From positions 21,482,334-21,546,333 of the forward strand of contig OY978526.1 in assembly GCA_963854835.1 (NCBI GenBank): DNA of 64,000 bases, read 5' to 3'. This stretch comes from Megamerina dolium (Eukaryota; Arthropoda; Insecta; Diptera; Megamerinidae). Position 1 is the stretch's first letter. Each line of letters opens with the position of its first letter. The notes beneath the pieces are model-generated. The model did no database searches. It worked only from the letters and a program-made list of their open reading frames with translations, and was not told the DNA's origin. A program made the position numbers and the translations under genes. Shown here in pieces: positions 33,770 to 46,242 of this stretch.

Positions 33770-34754
33770 TAAATGTGAATACTGTTTATGATCCTGATAC
33801 TGTAACAGCCAATCATGTGCAATTTTGGTTTCGTCGATGCCGTTCCGGTAATGTTGATGCCAAAGATACACCACGCTCTGAAAGGAAAATTGTCGAAAAT
33901 ATCGATAAAATAATGGGAATCATCGAGTCTGACCGTCATGTAATCAGTGTTTCTATTGCCCCGGAGCTAAACATTGCACAAAAACCGTTTGGAACCATTT
34001 AAATAAGGCTGGATACAAAAAGAAGCTCGACGTATGGGTGCCCTACGAGTTAACGCAAAAAAACATCATGAACCGAATTTCCATCTGCGAATCACTGCTG
34101 AATCGCAACAAAATCGATGCATTTCTGAAGCGGATGGTCACTGGTGATGAAAAGTGGGTCATTTATGACAACTTCAAGCGAAAACGGTCGTGGTCGAATT
34201 GCGCTGAGCCGAAGCAAACAGTGGCCAAGCCACAATTGACGATCGGGAAGGTTTTGCTATGTGTTTGGTCGGATTGGGAGGGAAGCATCTACTATGAGCT
34301 GCTCCCCTACGGCCAAACTTTTAATTTGGATCTGTACTGTCACCAATTGGACCGTCTGAAGGAAACAATCACCCAGAAGCGGGCAGTTTTGGCCAATAGG
34401 AGAGGAATTGTGTTCGCCAGAAGCTCCGGGAGCTTAGTTGGGAGGTTCTTATGCATTCATCTTATAGTTCGGACTTGGCACCAAGTGATTACTACCTGTT
34501 CCTGTCTATGGCGAATTGTTTTGCTGGTGAAAAATTCGCCTCAAGAGAAGCTTATGAAAATCGACTGTCCCAGTTTTTTGCCTACAGGGACGAGGGTTTC
34601 TATGAGGGTGGCATTATGAAATTATCCTCAAAATGGTAACAAGTTATTCAACAAAACGGTACATATTTGACCTAAATCGGATCATTCTAACTATGCTAAA
34701 TAAAACCTTCAATTTAATGCAAAAATAATGGATTTCTTTTTACTATACCTTATA
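33770..34754 (+). mobile_element. mariner family MarA, copy 3, left-truncated
   Basis: The left terminal repeat and the first ~70 codons are missing; similarity starts near 33770. The right end reads, as complement, TATAAGGTATAGTAAAAAG, in full agreement with the family end. Copies 1 and 3 share a one-base loss in an A run (see findings). Confidence 0.85.
33775..34640 (+). pseudogene. MarA-3 transposase, second Asp deleted
   Basis: Visible blocks: DPDTVTANHVQFWFRRCRSG, IVENIDKIMGIIESDRHV, a frameshift at IAQKPFGTI, then a long open stretch (34038-34619) with ISICESLLNRNKID, the first Asp in VTGDEKWVIYDNF, VLLCVWSDWEGSIYYELLPY and ANRRGIVF. A ~35-bp deletion right after this removes the HQDNARPH motif and shifts the frame. 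The third-Asp block SSDLAPSDYYLFLSM survives at 34460 in another frame. Confidence 0.85.
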
Positions 34755-36360
34755 CATGTGACGCTCATATCATGCGAAATTATTACATACTGCACTATTA
34801 ATTAAAAAAAAAATAAATAAATTTAAATAATTTACTTAATTTAATTACGAAATATTGCTGTACGTGAAAGATTTTTCCATATCTCGGAAACTTTCTTTTC
34901 AAATGTTTATAAACATCTAATCACAATGAATATACTCTCACAGTTGAGTGTAGGGTATAAAAACTGATCAACAGTAGGTAGCAATATAATGATATAATGA
35001 CTACAATAAAAATGTACATAAATATAATAAAAACTAAAATAAAAAAATTTATCACAAAATCAAAGTGTTATTATATATAGAATACTGATCATCAAATTAA
35101 TTGATATATGCCCACTCATATGATGCGTATAAAATCGGTTTTCACTAATTGATGCCATTTAAATATGTAAGTAGGTATAATGATGACAAGCTATTTTGTA
35201 TTACTTAAATTTAAACAAAATGAAAGTATTTACTTATTTATTATTTACATAATTTAGAAATATTTAAACAAGTCATAAACAATGAACAACAATGAAAGTA
35301 TATGTAAACCGCTGTATATTAAAATACTTATAACATAAATCGATTATCAACTTGAAAACCATAACTAAACTTGAGTATTCTTTAGTACAAATATATATAC
35401 AATACGATAAGTTGAAATCGTTTTACCGTACGAGCAAATATTTCTGCGAGTATTCATCAATGAATGAAGAAGAAGAAGAAGAAGAAAATATTGTATGTAA
35501 ATGAATATACTGACGAAACGAAATGAATATACTGTGGCGGCACATTATTTTCCCCCCTCATATTTTTTTGTTTCCATAACAATGAAAATTGAACGAATGA
35601 ATGAACTAACAACATATAGCGGCGTTTCAAATTAAAATCAAAATTAAATTCATTTATTGTACTATTTGCTGAATGAAAAGTAAAAGCGTTTAGAAATGCA
35701 GAATATTTTAGAAATTTTACAATATAATCAAAACAACAGCAAATAGCAATAATAAACAATAATATGGCTACACTCTTTATTAATTTAGCATAAGCATTTA
35801 AATGATATTAAAAAGTAATCAATTTTTTATTATTATTATTATTATAAAATTTTTTTTTTTTTTGTAATATGATGATTTTTAATACGGTATTATTAAAAAG
35901 GGGTCGCGAAAAAAAAGTGAAATGAATGAAACGAATTTTATTTGTTATTTTGTTTCTATTCAAATAAATGTGTATACATACAAGAATGTAGGCACTTGTT
36001 TATATACATTCATAGTTTCATATACATATTTTAGTAGAGACACATTTGCATTGCCATGCAAATTTTTGCGTAAAAGATATTTCTTAATATTTTCTTTTGG
36101 TTTTTTTTTTGTTTTTTTGTTTTCGTTTTTATGTTTTTGTTTTTTTTTTTTTTTAATAAAATTGATTCAGTCAGTCAGTTACCTTTTTGATCAACGGTTT
36201 GGTGTGGTTTGTTTGTCATTCGCCAAATAGAAAATATCATCAAAATGATGAGTAAATTATTGATTCATATTTTCGAATAATACAATTTTAATCAATTTTA
36301 CTACTCAATTTGTTTTTATGTGTGTTTTTTTTATTTATTTTTTGTCTGTTTAATTTGATT
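34755..36360. other. unassigned AT-rich stretch
   Basis: Contains (GAA)n at 35466-35486, (ATT)n near 35828-35845 and several poly-T runs. The short GTGTAGGGTATAAAAACTG motif near 34950 resembles DINE-like border sequence, but nothing else supports an element. Confidence 0.4.
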
Positions 36361-37184
36361 GGGCGCCGCCTTAACCTACAGAGATAGACAATAAGCATGT
36401 TGAGGAGAAATATTGGAGTTAAAAAATTAATTTGGGATCCGCTATAAATTTTACCGTCTCAAGGAAGCCCTGAAAACGAAGGGAAAATGTAAAATTTTGT
36501 AGACGAGTTCCCAAAGGGGTAGAGGTAAGGGGTATGTAGGTTCCTAAGAAAAATTCAAAAGAAAAATAATAATCGATTTTACTTTTTTTATTCTAATAAC
36601 GACCCCTGGACAGCTCAGTTATTGTCTGTGGATTCTTAGGTGTTTCTGCGTTCATTGGCGTTCATTATGGTCATTATGGCAGCCGCATTAAGGTGTAGAA
36701 ATAGAGACTATGTATATTTGGGAAAAATATTGAAGTTAGAGTTATAGTTCACACTTTCAGAGGTACATCCTGGAAAGCTATGGGCTTTTTTTGTAAATTT
36801 TCTTATGCTTTAGTATTTATTTTGTATTTCAGCTTATTCAAGAAGTGGAAATAAGGGATAAGTAAAGACAAATTTTACCGCTCATTATTTATGAATTTAT
36901 TTATGAATTTTAGGTTGTTCTTAAGTTCTGATGGCAAGACCATAAGGGATGGAGATAGGAGATAATAATATTTCGGGGGAAACTTAGGATGAAAAAGTAA
37001 ATCGGTCGATGTTATATTTCACCTCTTTAGGGGAACTTTTGCATGGGAGCACGCCCATGGAGTGGAGATAAAGATTTTCTGGAAAAAGCTTAAGATAAAC
37101 AAATTTAATGGTGGTCGCTTATAAATTTTACCCTCTACAGGTGAGATATTATGATAAAAAAAAAGCAGGAAAAAAGAAACAAAC
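36361..37184 (-). repeat. S2 tandem units, reverse orientation
   Basis: About five degenerate units, each with a GGNGTGGAGATAGAG-like block, AAATTTTACC(C/G)TCT and an aggaaGCCCTGAA-like block. Example anchors lie near 36380, 36530, 36700, 36945 and 37055. Confidence 0.6.
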
Positions 37185-37345
37185 CCACTTTTTCCAACTT
37201 CAGAGCTCGTGAACGAGTTTCAAGATGCTCATCAATCGTGATGAAACTTTATTTCATAGTTTTTTCTATCAAATGGTATGTCTTTAGCCTGTACAGGCTG
37301 GAAAACCAAGGCTTCTTTAAACAATAGCCACCCTAATGCGTACAT
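37185..37345 (-). repeat. short repeat with TAGGGTGGC border
   Basis: Read on the minus strand it starts GCATTAGGGTGGCTATTG and ends at CACGAGCTCTGAAGTTGG. The same two features bound 46095-46242. Probably a MITE-like family, but terminal repeats were not shown. Confidence 0.5.
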
Positions 37346-38631
37346 ATTTGTCACCAACAGCTGCATTATTGTTATTGCTTTTAGAACTTTAAAACTATTA
37401 GAAGCTATTTTAGAAATGTTTGCATGGAAATTTTTCAACTTTCGCAAAAAATGGTCAATTACTAGGCGACGAGTAGGCATCATTAGATGCGAGTCAGGGT
37501 CTTAAATATGAGATTTGATTTACAGAAGCGCAAAAATAGATAATATTCATACAAAATTGTTTAAATATTGCCGAAAAAAAATTGATTGTTCACTGTACGC
37601 ACATGTTTATAAACAATAGTATGTTCAGCAATATGCTGGACAAAAAAGAAAAGGCACAACAAGAAGAAGAAGAAAAAGATGTTGAGAAGTAATAGTTACA
37701 TAGTTATAACAATCATTGAAGCAACGCAAATTGATGGCAGCCAAAAAATATGGTTGCGCATTTTTATGTGAATCAATCTGATATTCTTCGGCTATTCAAT
37801 ATGGCTTTTATTTTTGTTATTTTTTTTTTTTTTTTTTGCTTACAACTCTACTAATACCCGTACTTGCACAAATATCGGTTAATAGAATTTTATGCTGATA
37901 TTATCATTAATCATTCGCTTATAGTTCGAATGTATAAGTATACGATATTAATATATGTAATTTTGTAGGTATCTGTGTGTGTGTGTGTGTATGCGCCCAT
38001 AGAAATTATAACACTGCTAATCCCGTGATCCCAAAGATCAGCTTACCAAGATTTCTCGCAAAGTTTTGTATTAATCATTAGGGGGATTTGGAAATTCATT
38101 AAAAAAAAGTCAGTAATTTAAGAGAAAAATCTCATATGCATGCAAATGAATTTAAAAAAATTAGATGGAAACATTAAAAGTAATTTCTCTTATTAGGTCT
38201 TATAGAATTTATAAAATTATGTGGCTTGTAAAAAAGATTTAATAGCGAATTGTTTATACAATATATAATAAATGCAATAGTTGAAGTAAAAAAGTATTAA
38301 ATTTAATAATCTTTCAATGATTTAATCAACACTCCTTGAGACAGAAAGAAAGAATACAGATCACTGAAATTAGATATTAAAATTAGATCAAGTTTAGGAG
38401 TTGTTAAATCATGAAATCATATTTTAACAAAAATTATAGGTATCATGGATTATTGAATTCCATATTTTTATTTAAATTTAAATTTAAATTCCACAATTAC
38501 GAAATTAATCCCAAACACGCAGAGTTGATTTTGGAAATTCCGATAATTACCAATAATGTCCAGAATGTCCAGAAATTCGATATAGAAGATTAGGAAATTG
38601 GCATTGGTGTGTAATTGAGTTTATATTATAT
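37346..38631. other. unassigned AT-rich stretch
   Basis: GAA-rich patch near 37660, poly-T near 37820-37837 and TG repeats at 37976-37990. No gene supported. Confidence 0.4.
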
Positions 38632-38961
38632 ATAAATATTCATTTCAAAAATAATCAATTTAGATCAAGCGATGATGAGAAGAAGACATTTTCATATTTT
38701 ATTAAAAATTCAAATCATCAAGTAGTGAATTTTATATTTTCATTTTTATTTTATATTATTCCTTAAGTATTTTTCATACAATTCTATAATTTATAATAAA
38801 TATTCATATAAAAAAATAATCAATTTAGATCAAGCGAAGATGAGAAGAAGACATTTTCATATTTTATTAAAAATTCAAATCATCAAGTAGTGAATTTTAT
38901 ATTTTAATTTTTATTTTATATTATTTCTCCAATATTTTTCACATAATTCTATAATTTTTGA
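38632..38961. repeat. 165-bp tandem duplication, two near-identical copies
   Basis: ATAATCAATTTAGATCAAGC starts at 38651 and again at 38816. About 100 bases after each start are almost identical, including GAGAAGAAGACATTTTCATA and ATCATCAAGTAGTGAATTTT; divergence rises toward the unit ends. Extremely AT-rich and unlike other repeats in the window. Confidence 0.9.
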
Positions 38962-39464
38962 ATTAATTTCAGTGTCATAGAATTTGCTTTAGATAATCTC
39001 GAAAATTCAGGGCACAGCAATACGTCCAAAAATTAGCATACCTAATACATAGTTGAAACTATGTACATATTATACAAAAATATTCATTATTATTTTTTTT
39101 TTGCTTTTGTTTTTGTTGTAAACTATGCAATACTTAAGTAAAGAATAAGAATGAAATTTTCTATTTGCAGAAAAGCAAAAAAAAAAAAAAAAAAAATACG
39201 CATGAGTGAGTGTATGTGTGCGACTCTATGAAAGAAAGAAATAGAAAAAAACATTTCAAATGAAAAATAATTGTAGGTTCTTTTTGAATAATTTAACAGT
39301 TAAATTATTCTGTTGCTTGCTGTTCGTATGGCTTTAGATGCTGTTGTTGTTGTTGGTGTCTATGTGTTAGATACATATGTACTTGTACATATCTATTATA
39401 ATATGTATGTAAATGTATTTTGTACTTGAAATTACAGTTTCGTCCAAGAGCATCACTATCACCG

Positions 39465-39497
<33 letters not shown>

Positions 39498-39616
39498 TTA
39501 AGAACAAACGCATTTAAGAAATATTATAAACATATTACCAACGAATTTAGCAGACGACGCCCTAACGGACAATGAAAACAAAACAAGAAGAACTATATAT
39601 GAAAGCCAAAGGTATG

Positions 39617-39620
<4 letters not shown>

Positions 39621-39652
<32 letters not shown>
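39621..39652. repeat. (TG)16 microsatellite
   Basis: Uninterrupted dinucleotide run of 32 bases. Confidence 0.95.
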
Positions 39653-39654
<2 letters not shown>

Positions 39655-40261
39655 CAAGTAAGCAATATTAAAATGGAAAGAAGTTCATTAACCGCATTTG
39701 ACATACATTGATGGGAAAATTGGTAGCTGCTCCAGCAACAACATTAACAAACAAAGCGACCAAAGTCATATGAATGAATACTTACGCATTAAATATCCGT
39801 TCGCATATGCATTGATGCTGCATGTGATTATCATTGATTATTATAATAATGATGCATATGGACCACTTTTCATGGATAACACCAAATTTGGATATTCAAG
39901 TATAGCAATGCTACCATTCATTATTTAAGTAGAAGCATAAACATCAACATCGACATCAACAATCACTAATCAATAAATAATTTTAAGTGATTTTCTTAAT
40001 TTCGAAATTTCGAAATATTTTGCCCCTCATTAAAAGGAAAGCAAAAGTTTGCAAGAATTTCAACATGCATATTTGAAATATTTTTGCAATAGCCAAAGAG
40101 AAAAAATTAAAAAAAAAAAAATGAAACAAAAAAATGTGAAAAAAATTAATTAAGCGAAAACAACAGTAAATTTAGCGAATTTTTGTTTTTTTGCATGTAG
40201 GTCATGCCAATTACACTCTTGTTTACACTATTGATAGATGCTGTGCACCTTATTGACAGGT

Positions 40262-40262
<1 letters not shown>

Positions 40263-40293
<31 letters not shown>
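40263..40293. repeat. poly-T tract, 31 bases
   Basis: Homopolymer; length likely varies and may be affected by sequencing. Confidence 0.9.
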
Positions 40294-40294
<1 letters not shown>

Positions 40295-41040
40295 TATATG
40301 CATACTCTCGCATATGCACATCAATTAATCCATGAGTGTGGCAGCAAAGTTGTTTATGTATTGAAATTGAAAAAAAAAAATTCAAAATCATTTACAACAC
40401 CAACACAGCTAAAGGCATGTTTCATTTTGCAAAAATCATTTATAAATTTCATACTTTAATTTGGCATATTTAATATTGGCATGGCAATGAGAAAAAATAT
40501 TTAATTTGTGTGTGTTTACGTGCACGTGAATGTTTATTGTTGTTGTTGTCGTTTTTGTTATAATTATTATTATTGCAATGTAACATATGTTCAAATTCTT
40601 TACATTTAATGAAACTGACGATTTTAAAAATAAATAACCAAAAAACAATAATGGTCATTAAACGAAAGTAAATTTTCCCCCACAACAGAAAAAAAGGGAA
40701 AAAATACTTTTGTTTATATTTGTTCTAAATTTTTGTCAATTTTTCAATATGTCAATAATTATATTTAATTGTTAACAATTTGTTCGTTTCACTTAATATC
40801 TGCCTATAATGAAAGAGATATCTTCAATATAGTACGGTGGGTCAAACGAGCTGATTCATTGAAAATCAATAAATTTGGATAAAATTGAAACAATTTTTTT
40901 TTTTCGAAAAAAAAAGTAAAAAAATCAAGATTTGGAGTCGGTATTGAAATACAAAACTTTTTTTTTTTGTGGGGGAAAGTTATTATTATTATTATTATTA
41001 TTTTTTTTTTTTTTGTGCAAAAGAGCAGACATGAGGCGTA

Positions 41041-42360
41041 CCTCCTCAAAGTCATTCAAATTTATGATCCGTGTAACTAACCCCTGAATCACCCCCAAGA
41101 GCAATAAAATTTATGACCGAATTATATTAATTTTTCTTTTCCAACATTTTTTACAAACATACTTATCCTCTAACTACCAACCTTAAGCGGGTTGCCATAC
41201 AAAATTAACATAAAAACACATGAAATTCAAGAAACACGCGCATACTTTTCCGGGAAGACAGCATAGAGTGACAAAAAAACATGTATGATTGACCAACATT
41301 GAATTTGTGCCTTCAACATTTTCTTTTGTAAATACTAATCTTCTATCTTTACTTTTTAAATGGAGTATAAATGGAGTATAAAATAAAAAACACATGAAAC
41401 TCGACATAGAATCTCATGACTGCCATAGAATCCTATAGAATCCTATTCCGATGCCCAAATCCTATTAATTTATCTTCCCCAAAATTTCTTCAGTATTTAC
41501 TTACACCCTATCGTCACGCCTGAGGTGGGCTCTCCTACAAAATTAATACCAAAACATCTGATAATCAACAAATATTACTATATCTACGCAGAGATCGCCG
41601 CTAGAGATATAAAATGTATGACCAACTGCAATTATCTTTGCTCCCAAATATTTATTTCACACATACTCACTTACAATCTTCACTCCTTAAGTGGGTTCTC
41701 ATACAAAATGAACGCAGAAATATCTGAAAATAGTAAAATATACGCGCAACTGCCTAGGAATCTCCTAAATCCTATTGAATTCATCTTCTTAGCATTTCCT
41801 CAAACCGTACTTACATCCTCTGTTCACCCTTTAGGTGGGATCCCCTACAAAATGATCACCAAAAATACTTAAAAAATTACCAAATAATCACTTCGATGCG
41901 CAAAAAAAAACCAACCTAGTATAATAAAATGTATGGCAAACTTTTTTTTATATTTCCTGTCGAACATTTCTTTCGAACATACCCACTCACTGTGTTCATT
42001 CCTTATGCGGGTTCTCATACAAAATGAATGAAAAAACATCTACAAATCGAAAGATAACCTCATAGGAGAACAATAATTTTCCAACTCCTATTAATTCATA
42101 TTTTCTAACATTTCCACAGAATACACTTATCCGCTATCTTAACATCTTAGATGGGTTCCCATAGAAAATGAAACCAAAAACACCTAAAAATTGTGAAATA
42201 AGTACAAAATTACTCAGGAATCGTCCCTATGGCAATGGAATGTAAGACAGGCCCCTATTAATTTTTACTCCCCAATATTTCTACCGAACATACTTAGTCC
42301 TATCTGCACCGTTTAAGGTAGCTGCCATACAAAATTAACGCAAAAACCGCCCTATAATGC
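41041..42360 (+). repeat. S2 tandem array, about eight units
   Basis: Unit anchors of the form CATACAAAATNAA occur near 41198, 41368, 41530, 41697, 41842, 42010, 42158 and 42325, spacing 145-170 bp. Each unit runs: CATACAAAAT(G/T)AACGCA, an AAAATCGACAAATA-like block, a CCCAGGAATCGCC-like block, AATGTATGACC, CCTATTAATTTNTC, AACATTTC and a TCTCCACTCCTTAAG-like block. The units are too diverged to be a young satellite. A 115-codon frame (41525-41872) spans two units and is incidental. Confidence 0.85.
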
Positions 42361-44090
42361 CATATCTTCACAGCCAGATTGTCTAAATTTTACTTAAAAC
42401 AATTTGGTCCGTCTTAATGTGTAAATGTATGTGTATATGTACTAATGGAAGCTCTTTTACTTTTGTTACAGGTTGTTAAAACAAACACTTTCTATTGCGT
42501 GTATTAAATTGTCATGCAATTAGTTTGAAAGATTTATAGAAATTAATGATTTATTAAAGGAAATATTTGTTTTTTTTTTTTCTATGTTTTTTCTTTCTTT
42601 TCTAAGATAAAATTTAATAGCTTGTAAGAATATGTATACCTTGAAATTTTTGTCTAATAGTCTATTAAAGTGTATAAAATTGTGAAATAACATGGCAAAA
42701 TGAGCTAAATCCAATTTTATCCATAAAAGTGGGGATTCAATCAAATAGCATTGAATTGAGATTGAGTATTTGTGGAAAAAGCTTGTGTAAAATTACACCA
42801 GCATGGTGTCATCATAATTTGGCTTTCATAAAATTAACCACGTTCATAAGCTAATATTATATAATTATTATAGGAACTTCTTTTTCAAATTTTGTACGAA
42901 AAGGAACCAAATCTGCAAACGAAATGCGATGAAATGTATTCTGTCATTTCCATATCTAAAATTTAGGAGAAGTTCGTTATAAAATGATTTCCAAAATATT
43001 AATTCAAAAATATTCCTGCCAAAAATCTATTTCAATTAATAAAAAAAAATCAACAATTGCCTTATAAAAATCATAATTTATTCCAATTGAAAATAATCCA
43101 TTCATTCATATCAAAAAGAGCATGAAATAATCACTGCTACATACAGTGTTAATATCAATATCACGCTCGAGCAACAAGATCAAGCGAAAAACCCGCTGCA
43201 TTCAAAATATATGAATTTCATATGGTATGGAACACACTTCATTACATTACAGTCAGATTCGCATAAATAGTAAGAATAATAACAATAAGAAATATTTTCA
43301 ATCAACAATGCAACAAATTGCCGATTCAGTAATTACATTCAGTAAAATTTCATAATTTAATACCTCAAGTTATGAATATAAAAAGGCAATACTCAGACAT
43401 ATGTACGCATAGTTGATGCCACAAACGGAAAAATAATAACAATAATAACAGTGGCACTATATGGGTACCTAGATACATATTTAACCAGAAACAATAGACA
43501 CTCACACAACCACACACACAAAAACTCTAACACTCTGCAATGCAACATTGATTGTATGCACTTGATTCAGTCGTCTTCTTGTGTCTTACTTCCTCTTCTC
43601 GCCTTTACCATCATTTACTTCTTATGCTTCATTAGAAATTCCTAATCTACATTATGTTTGAATTTAGGTGATTTACAAGATGTACGTGTACGAATGATAT
43701 GCATATATGTGTGTGTGTGTGTGTACATGTACTATATACATACAATATATACTACTACAACTACAATCTATTGATATATTGATACGTTTTAGTTTAGCAG
43801 TAAGTAGGTGCGCGCATATATTGGGCTTTCGAGCATTAGTTAAAGTGCAGTTAAGTTGTATTATTGGCATATTTCCACATACGTCAATATACTGGTATAC
43901 AATAATCACATATAGACACATCTAAACAAGCATATTAGGGTGGTATTTATTGAGAAAAAGCAGCTATTCGATCTTTTATATGATAAAATTATTTGATTTA
44001 ATTAACAAAAAAAAAAAACACGAAATATAAATTCTTGTGCCTAAGTCGAAAAATCGAAAAAAAAGTCATATTTCATAATTTTCTTATAAT
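42361..44090. other. unassigned AT-rich stretch
   Basis: Contains (GT)n at 43709-43724, poly-T near 42570-42580 and the motif CATATTAGGGTGG near 43930. No gene supported. Confidence 0.45.
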
Positions 44091-45320
44091 TTAACCATAA
44101 TATTTCGCCTTCACAGTGGTGCACTCTATGACCGGCGCCCATTAATTTTTTATTCTAAACATTTTCGCTGAATATACTCATCCCCTATATTCGACTATTC
44201 GTGAGGCTGCCCTACAGAAATAAGGTTTTTGTCAAATATGACACCAGCACACTCATGGGGACTTTAGAGGAGTAAAATATATGGCTAGCCACCATGCATT
44301 TCTTCATTATAACATTTTCTCTGAATATATTTTCCCCTCTAACGTCTTCCTTTAAGAGGTTGCCCATAAAAAATGAACTCAGAAACAACTGAAAATCGAC
44401 AAATAATTCCATAGATGCCCAGAACTAGCCTTAATAAGAAGCAAATGTATGGCCAACTCTAATAATTTTTCTCCATTATTTCCGCCGATCATACTTGCCC
44501 TCTAGAGTTGTGCCTTAAGAGGGCGCCCATACAAAATAAACGCATAAAAATTCTGAATATGGCCAAAAAAATATATATCCGCACAGAAATCACATCTAGA
44601 GAAATTAAATGCATGACCGGCTCCCAATATTTTATTACATACCCTTTCAAGCATACGTACCCTCTAAAGTTATTTCTTCATGGAATGTAAATACAAACTA
44701 AATGCCAAAAAAAAAACAAGATATCAAAAAACAAAATTCTTATAACTGCTTAGAAATCGCCTTTAGAGTAATGAAATATATAGCCGCGCCTCAATAATTG
44801 TTTACCCTCTTCATTTGATCCCGTAATGGAGTGCCCATATGTTAAAATGAACCCAAAAAAAAACCTGAAAATCGACAAATAACTCAGCTTATCAGACTGA
44901 GCGTCGCTAGTAAAATAAAATATAAGACAGATTCCCATTAGTTTTACATTTCAGCATTTTTCACCAGCACAGTTACCTTATGTCTCCATCCCTTAAGGGG
45001 GTTGCCATACAAAACGAAGGCAAAAAATAGCTTGAAATCAACAAATAACCACAAAGCTGCCCAGTAATCGCATATAGAGGAGTAAAATGTTGACTCGACC
45101 TCCATTAGATTTAACTTTTCAAAATCGTTCTCGAACATTCTTACATTCTATGTCCACATCTTAAGGGGCCTGCAATACAAAATGAACGCAGAAACATTTG
45201 AAAATGGGCAAATAACCATACAGTTGCTTAGGGATCGCCTCTAGAGGTATCAAATATTTGATTGACACCCATTCAATTTTTCTTCCCAACATTTTTTCTA
45301 CACATACCTACCCCGTAGTG
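44091..45320 (+). repeat. S2 tandem array, about seven units
   Basis: Anchors near 44205, 44358, 44523, 44680, 44832, 45003 and 45170, spacing ~150-170 bp, same internal order as the 41 kb array. The last unit is cut by a SINE at 45321. Confidence 0.85.
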
Positions 45321-45790
45321 GGTGCTGTAGGTCGTGGATTCAATCCCCGGCTGAAGCATAACAAAATGTAATACTGAAAAGATTCTTTTTTCGAACGGTA
45401 CTCACTTGCCAGCCATAATTGGCAATTTTTCCGGGTGTAACAATTTGCCAAAAATGCTTTTTAAAAGAGCTCTGTGACAAAGCATAGTTAAAGTGATGCC
45501 ACAAGGGCTATGCCATTCGGAACCGGCTAATATAAGTAGGTCCGTTCGTTCTAATGCTGTCCAAATTTAACACGCACAGCAGTATTGGAAGAAAATCTCG
45601 GTGGTATCACAATGGGCCTTTCTGGCCTAAGTATGTCCTCTCAGAGAGAGGGCAGCCAATCGGAATCGGCTAATATAAGTAGGTCCCTTCTAATGCTGTC
45701 CAAAGTTAACACGCACAACAGTATTGGAAGAGAAGCTCGGAAGACACTTTTAGGTCTTTCTGGCCTAAAGATAGAGGGCAGCCACACAAC
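45321..45790 (+). mobile_element. tRNA-derived SINE with A-box deletion and duplicated tail
   Basis: Starts GGTGC and jumps straight to TGTAGGTCGTGGATTCAATC, so about 34 bases carrying the A box and anticodon region are lost cleanly while the B box is kept. The body follows to GAAGAAAATCTCGG near 45600. Then a ~143-bp segment, comprising the last third of the SINE plus non-SINE sequence with a TTTCTGGCCTAAG motif and AGAGGGCAGCCA, is repeated once (45520 versus 45664). With the A box gone, normal Pol III start is unlikely. Confidence 0.8.
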
Positions 45791-45792
45791 CG

Positions 45793-45836
45793 AACCTAAC
45801 CTAACCTACCACAGGGGGTAGGTTAGGTTATAGGTT
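45793..45836. repeat. inverted repeat of CCTAA-type units
   Basis: Left arm AACCTAACCTAACCTACC and right arm GGTAGGTTAGGTTATAGGTT around a 6-base spacer. The pentamer equals the TTAGG repeat of many insects, but higher flies lack telomerase, so this is interstitial simple DNA. Confidence 0.8.
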
Positions 45837-46090
45837 CTCCCCTCCAAAATTCATATTTTTGGAATAAAAACCTCACCTCTCCTTGGGTGGAATGATGGTC
45901 CCCTCATTAATTATATCGCATTTAGCCTTCTCTCCAACACACACTTATACCCTCTAAATCCATTCCTTAAGGCGGGGCCCATAAAAATGAGTCCATGAGT
46001 CTGAACCCCGACTCTTCCCTAAGGGATGCAGATAGGTCGTCAGTATGTTCGAGAGAAATGTTGGGGTGGAGATTTGTTGGTCCACCTTAC
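45837..46090 (+). repeat. S2 repeats, mixed fragments
   Basis: Contains a TCCTTAAGGCGGGGCCCATA-like block and, from 46000, a reverse-oriented piece with TAAGGGATGCAGATAGG and GAGAAATGTTGGGG. Confidence 0.55.
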
Positions 46091-46094
46091 ATTT

Positions 46095-46242
46095 TCCAAC
46101 TAGTTTCCACCATTTTCCAACCATAGAGCTCGTGCGATAGTTTTAAAATTTTTACAATTTTATCCAATAAAATATTTTTCATCCATGTGCACTAGAATTC
46201 TCGTTTTGAAAATTATCTTCTAGACATTTGAGAGCCACCTTA
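46095..46242 (-). repeat. second copy of the TAGGGTGGC-border repeat
   Basis: On the minus strand it opens GCATTAAGGTGGCTCTC and closes with CGCACGAGCTCTATGGTTGG, matching the borders of 37185-37345 while the middle is diverged. Confidence 0.5.

Larger units (their letters stand above)
38962..41040. other. AT-rich stretch with dense simple repeats
   Basis: Contains poly-A near 39177-39196, (CAA)n at 39464-39495, (TG)16 at 39621-39652, a 31-T run at 40263-40293 and (TTA)n at 40981-41001. Open frames up to 81 codons are repeat-driven. Confidence 0.5.

Noticed and set aside
41525..41872. 115-codon frame in the S2 array
   Set aside because: Spans two diverged repeat units; no protein motif, and neighbouring units have stops.
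45793..45836. Telomeric repeat array
   Set aside because: Only a few pentamers, inverted and interstitial; too short for a telomere and higher flies lack telomerase repeats.
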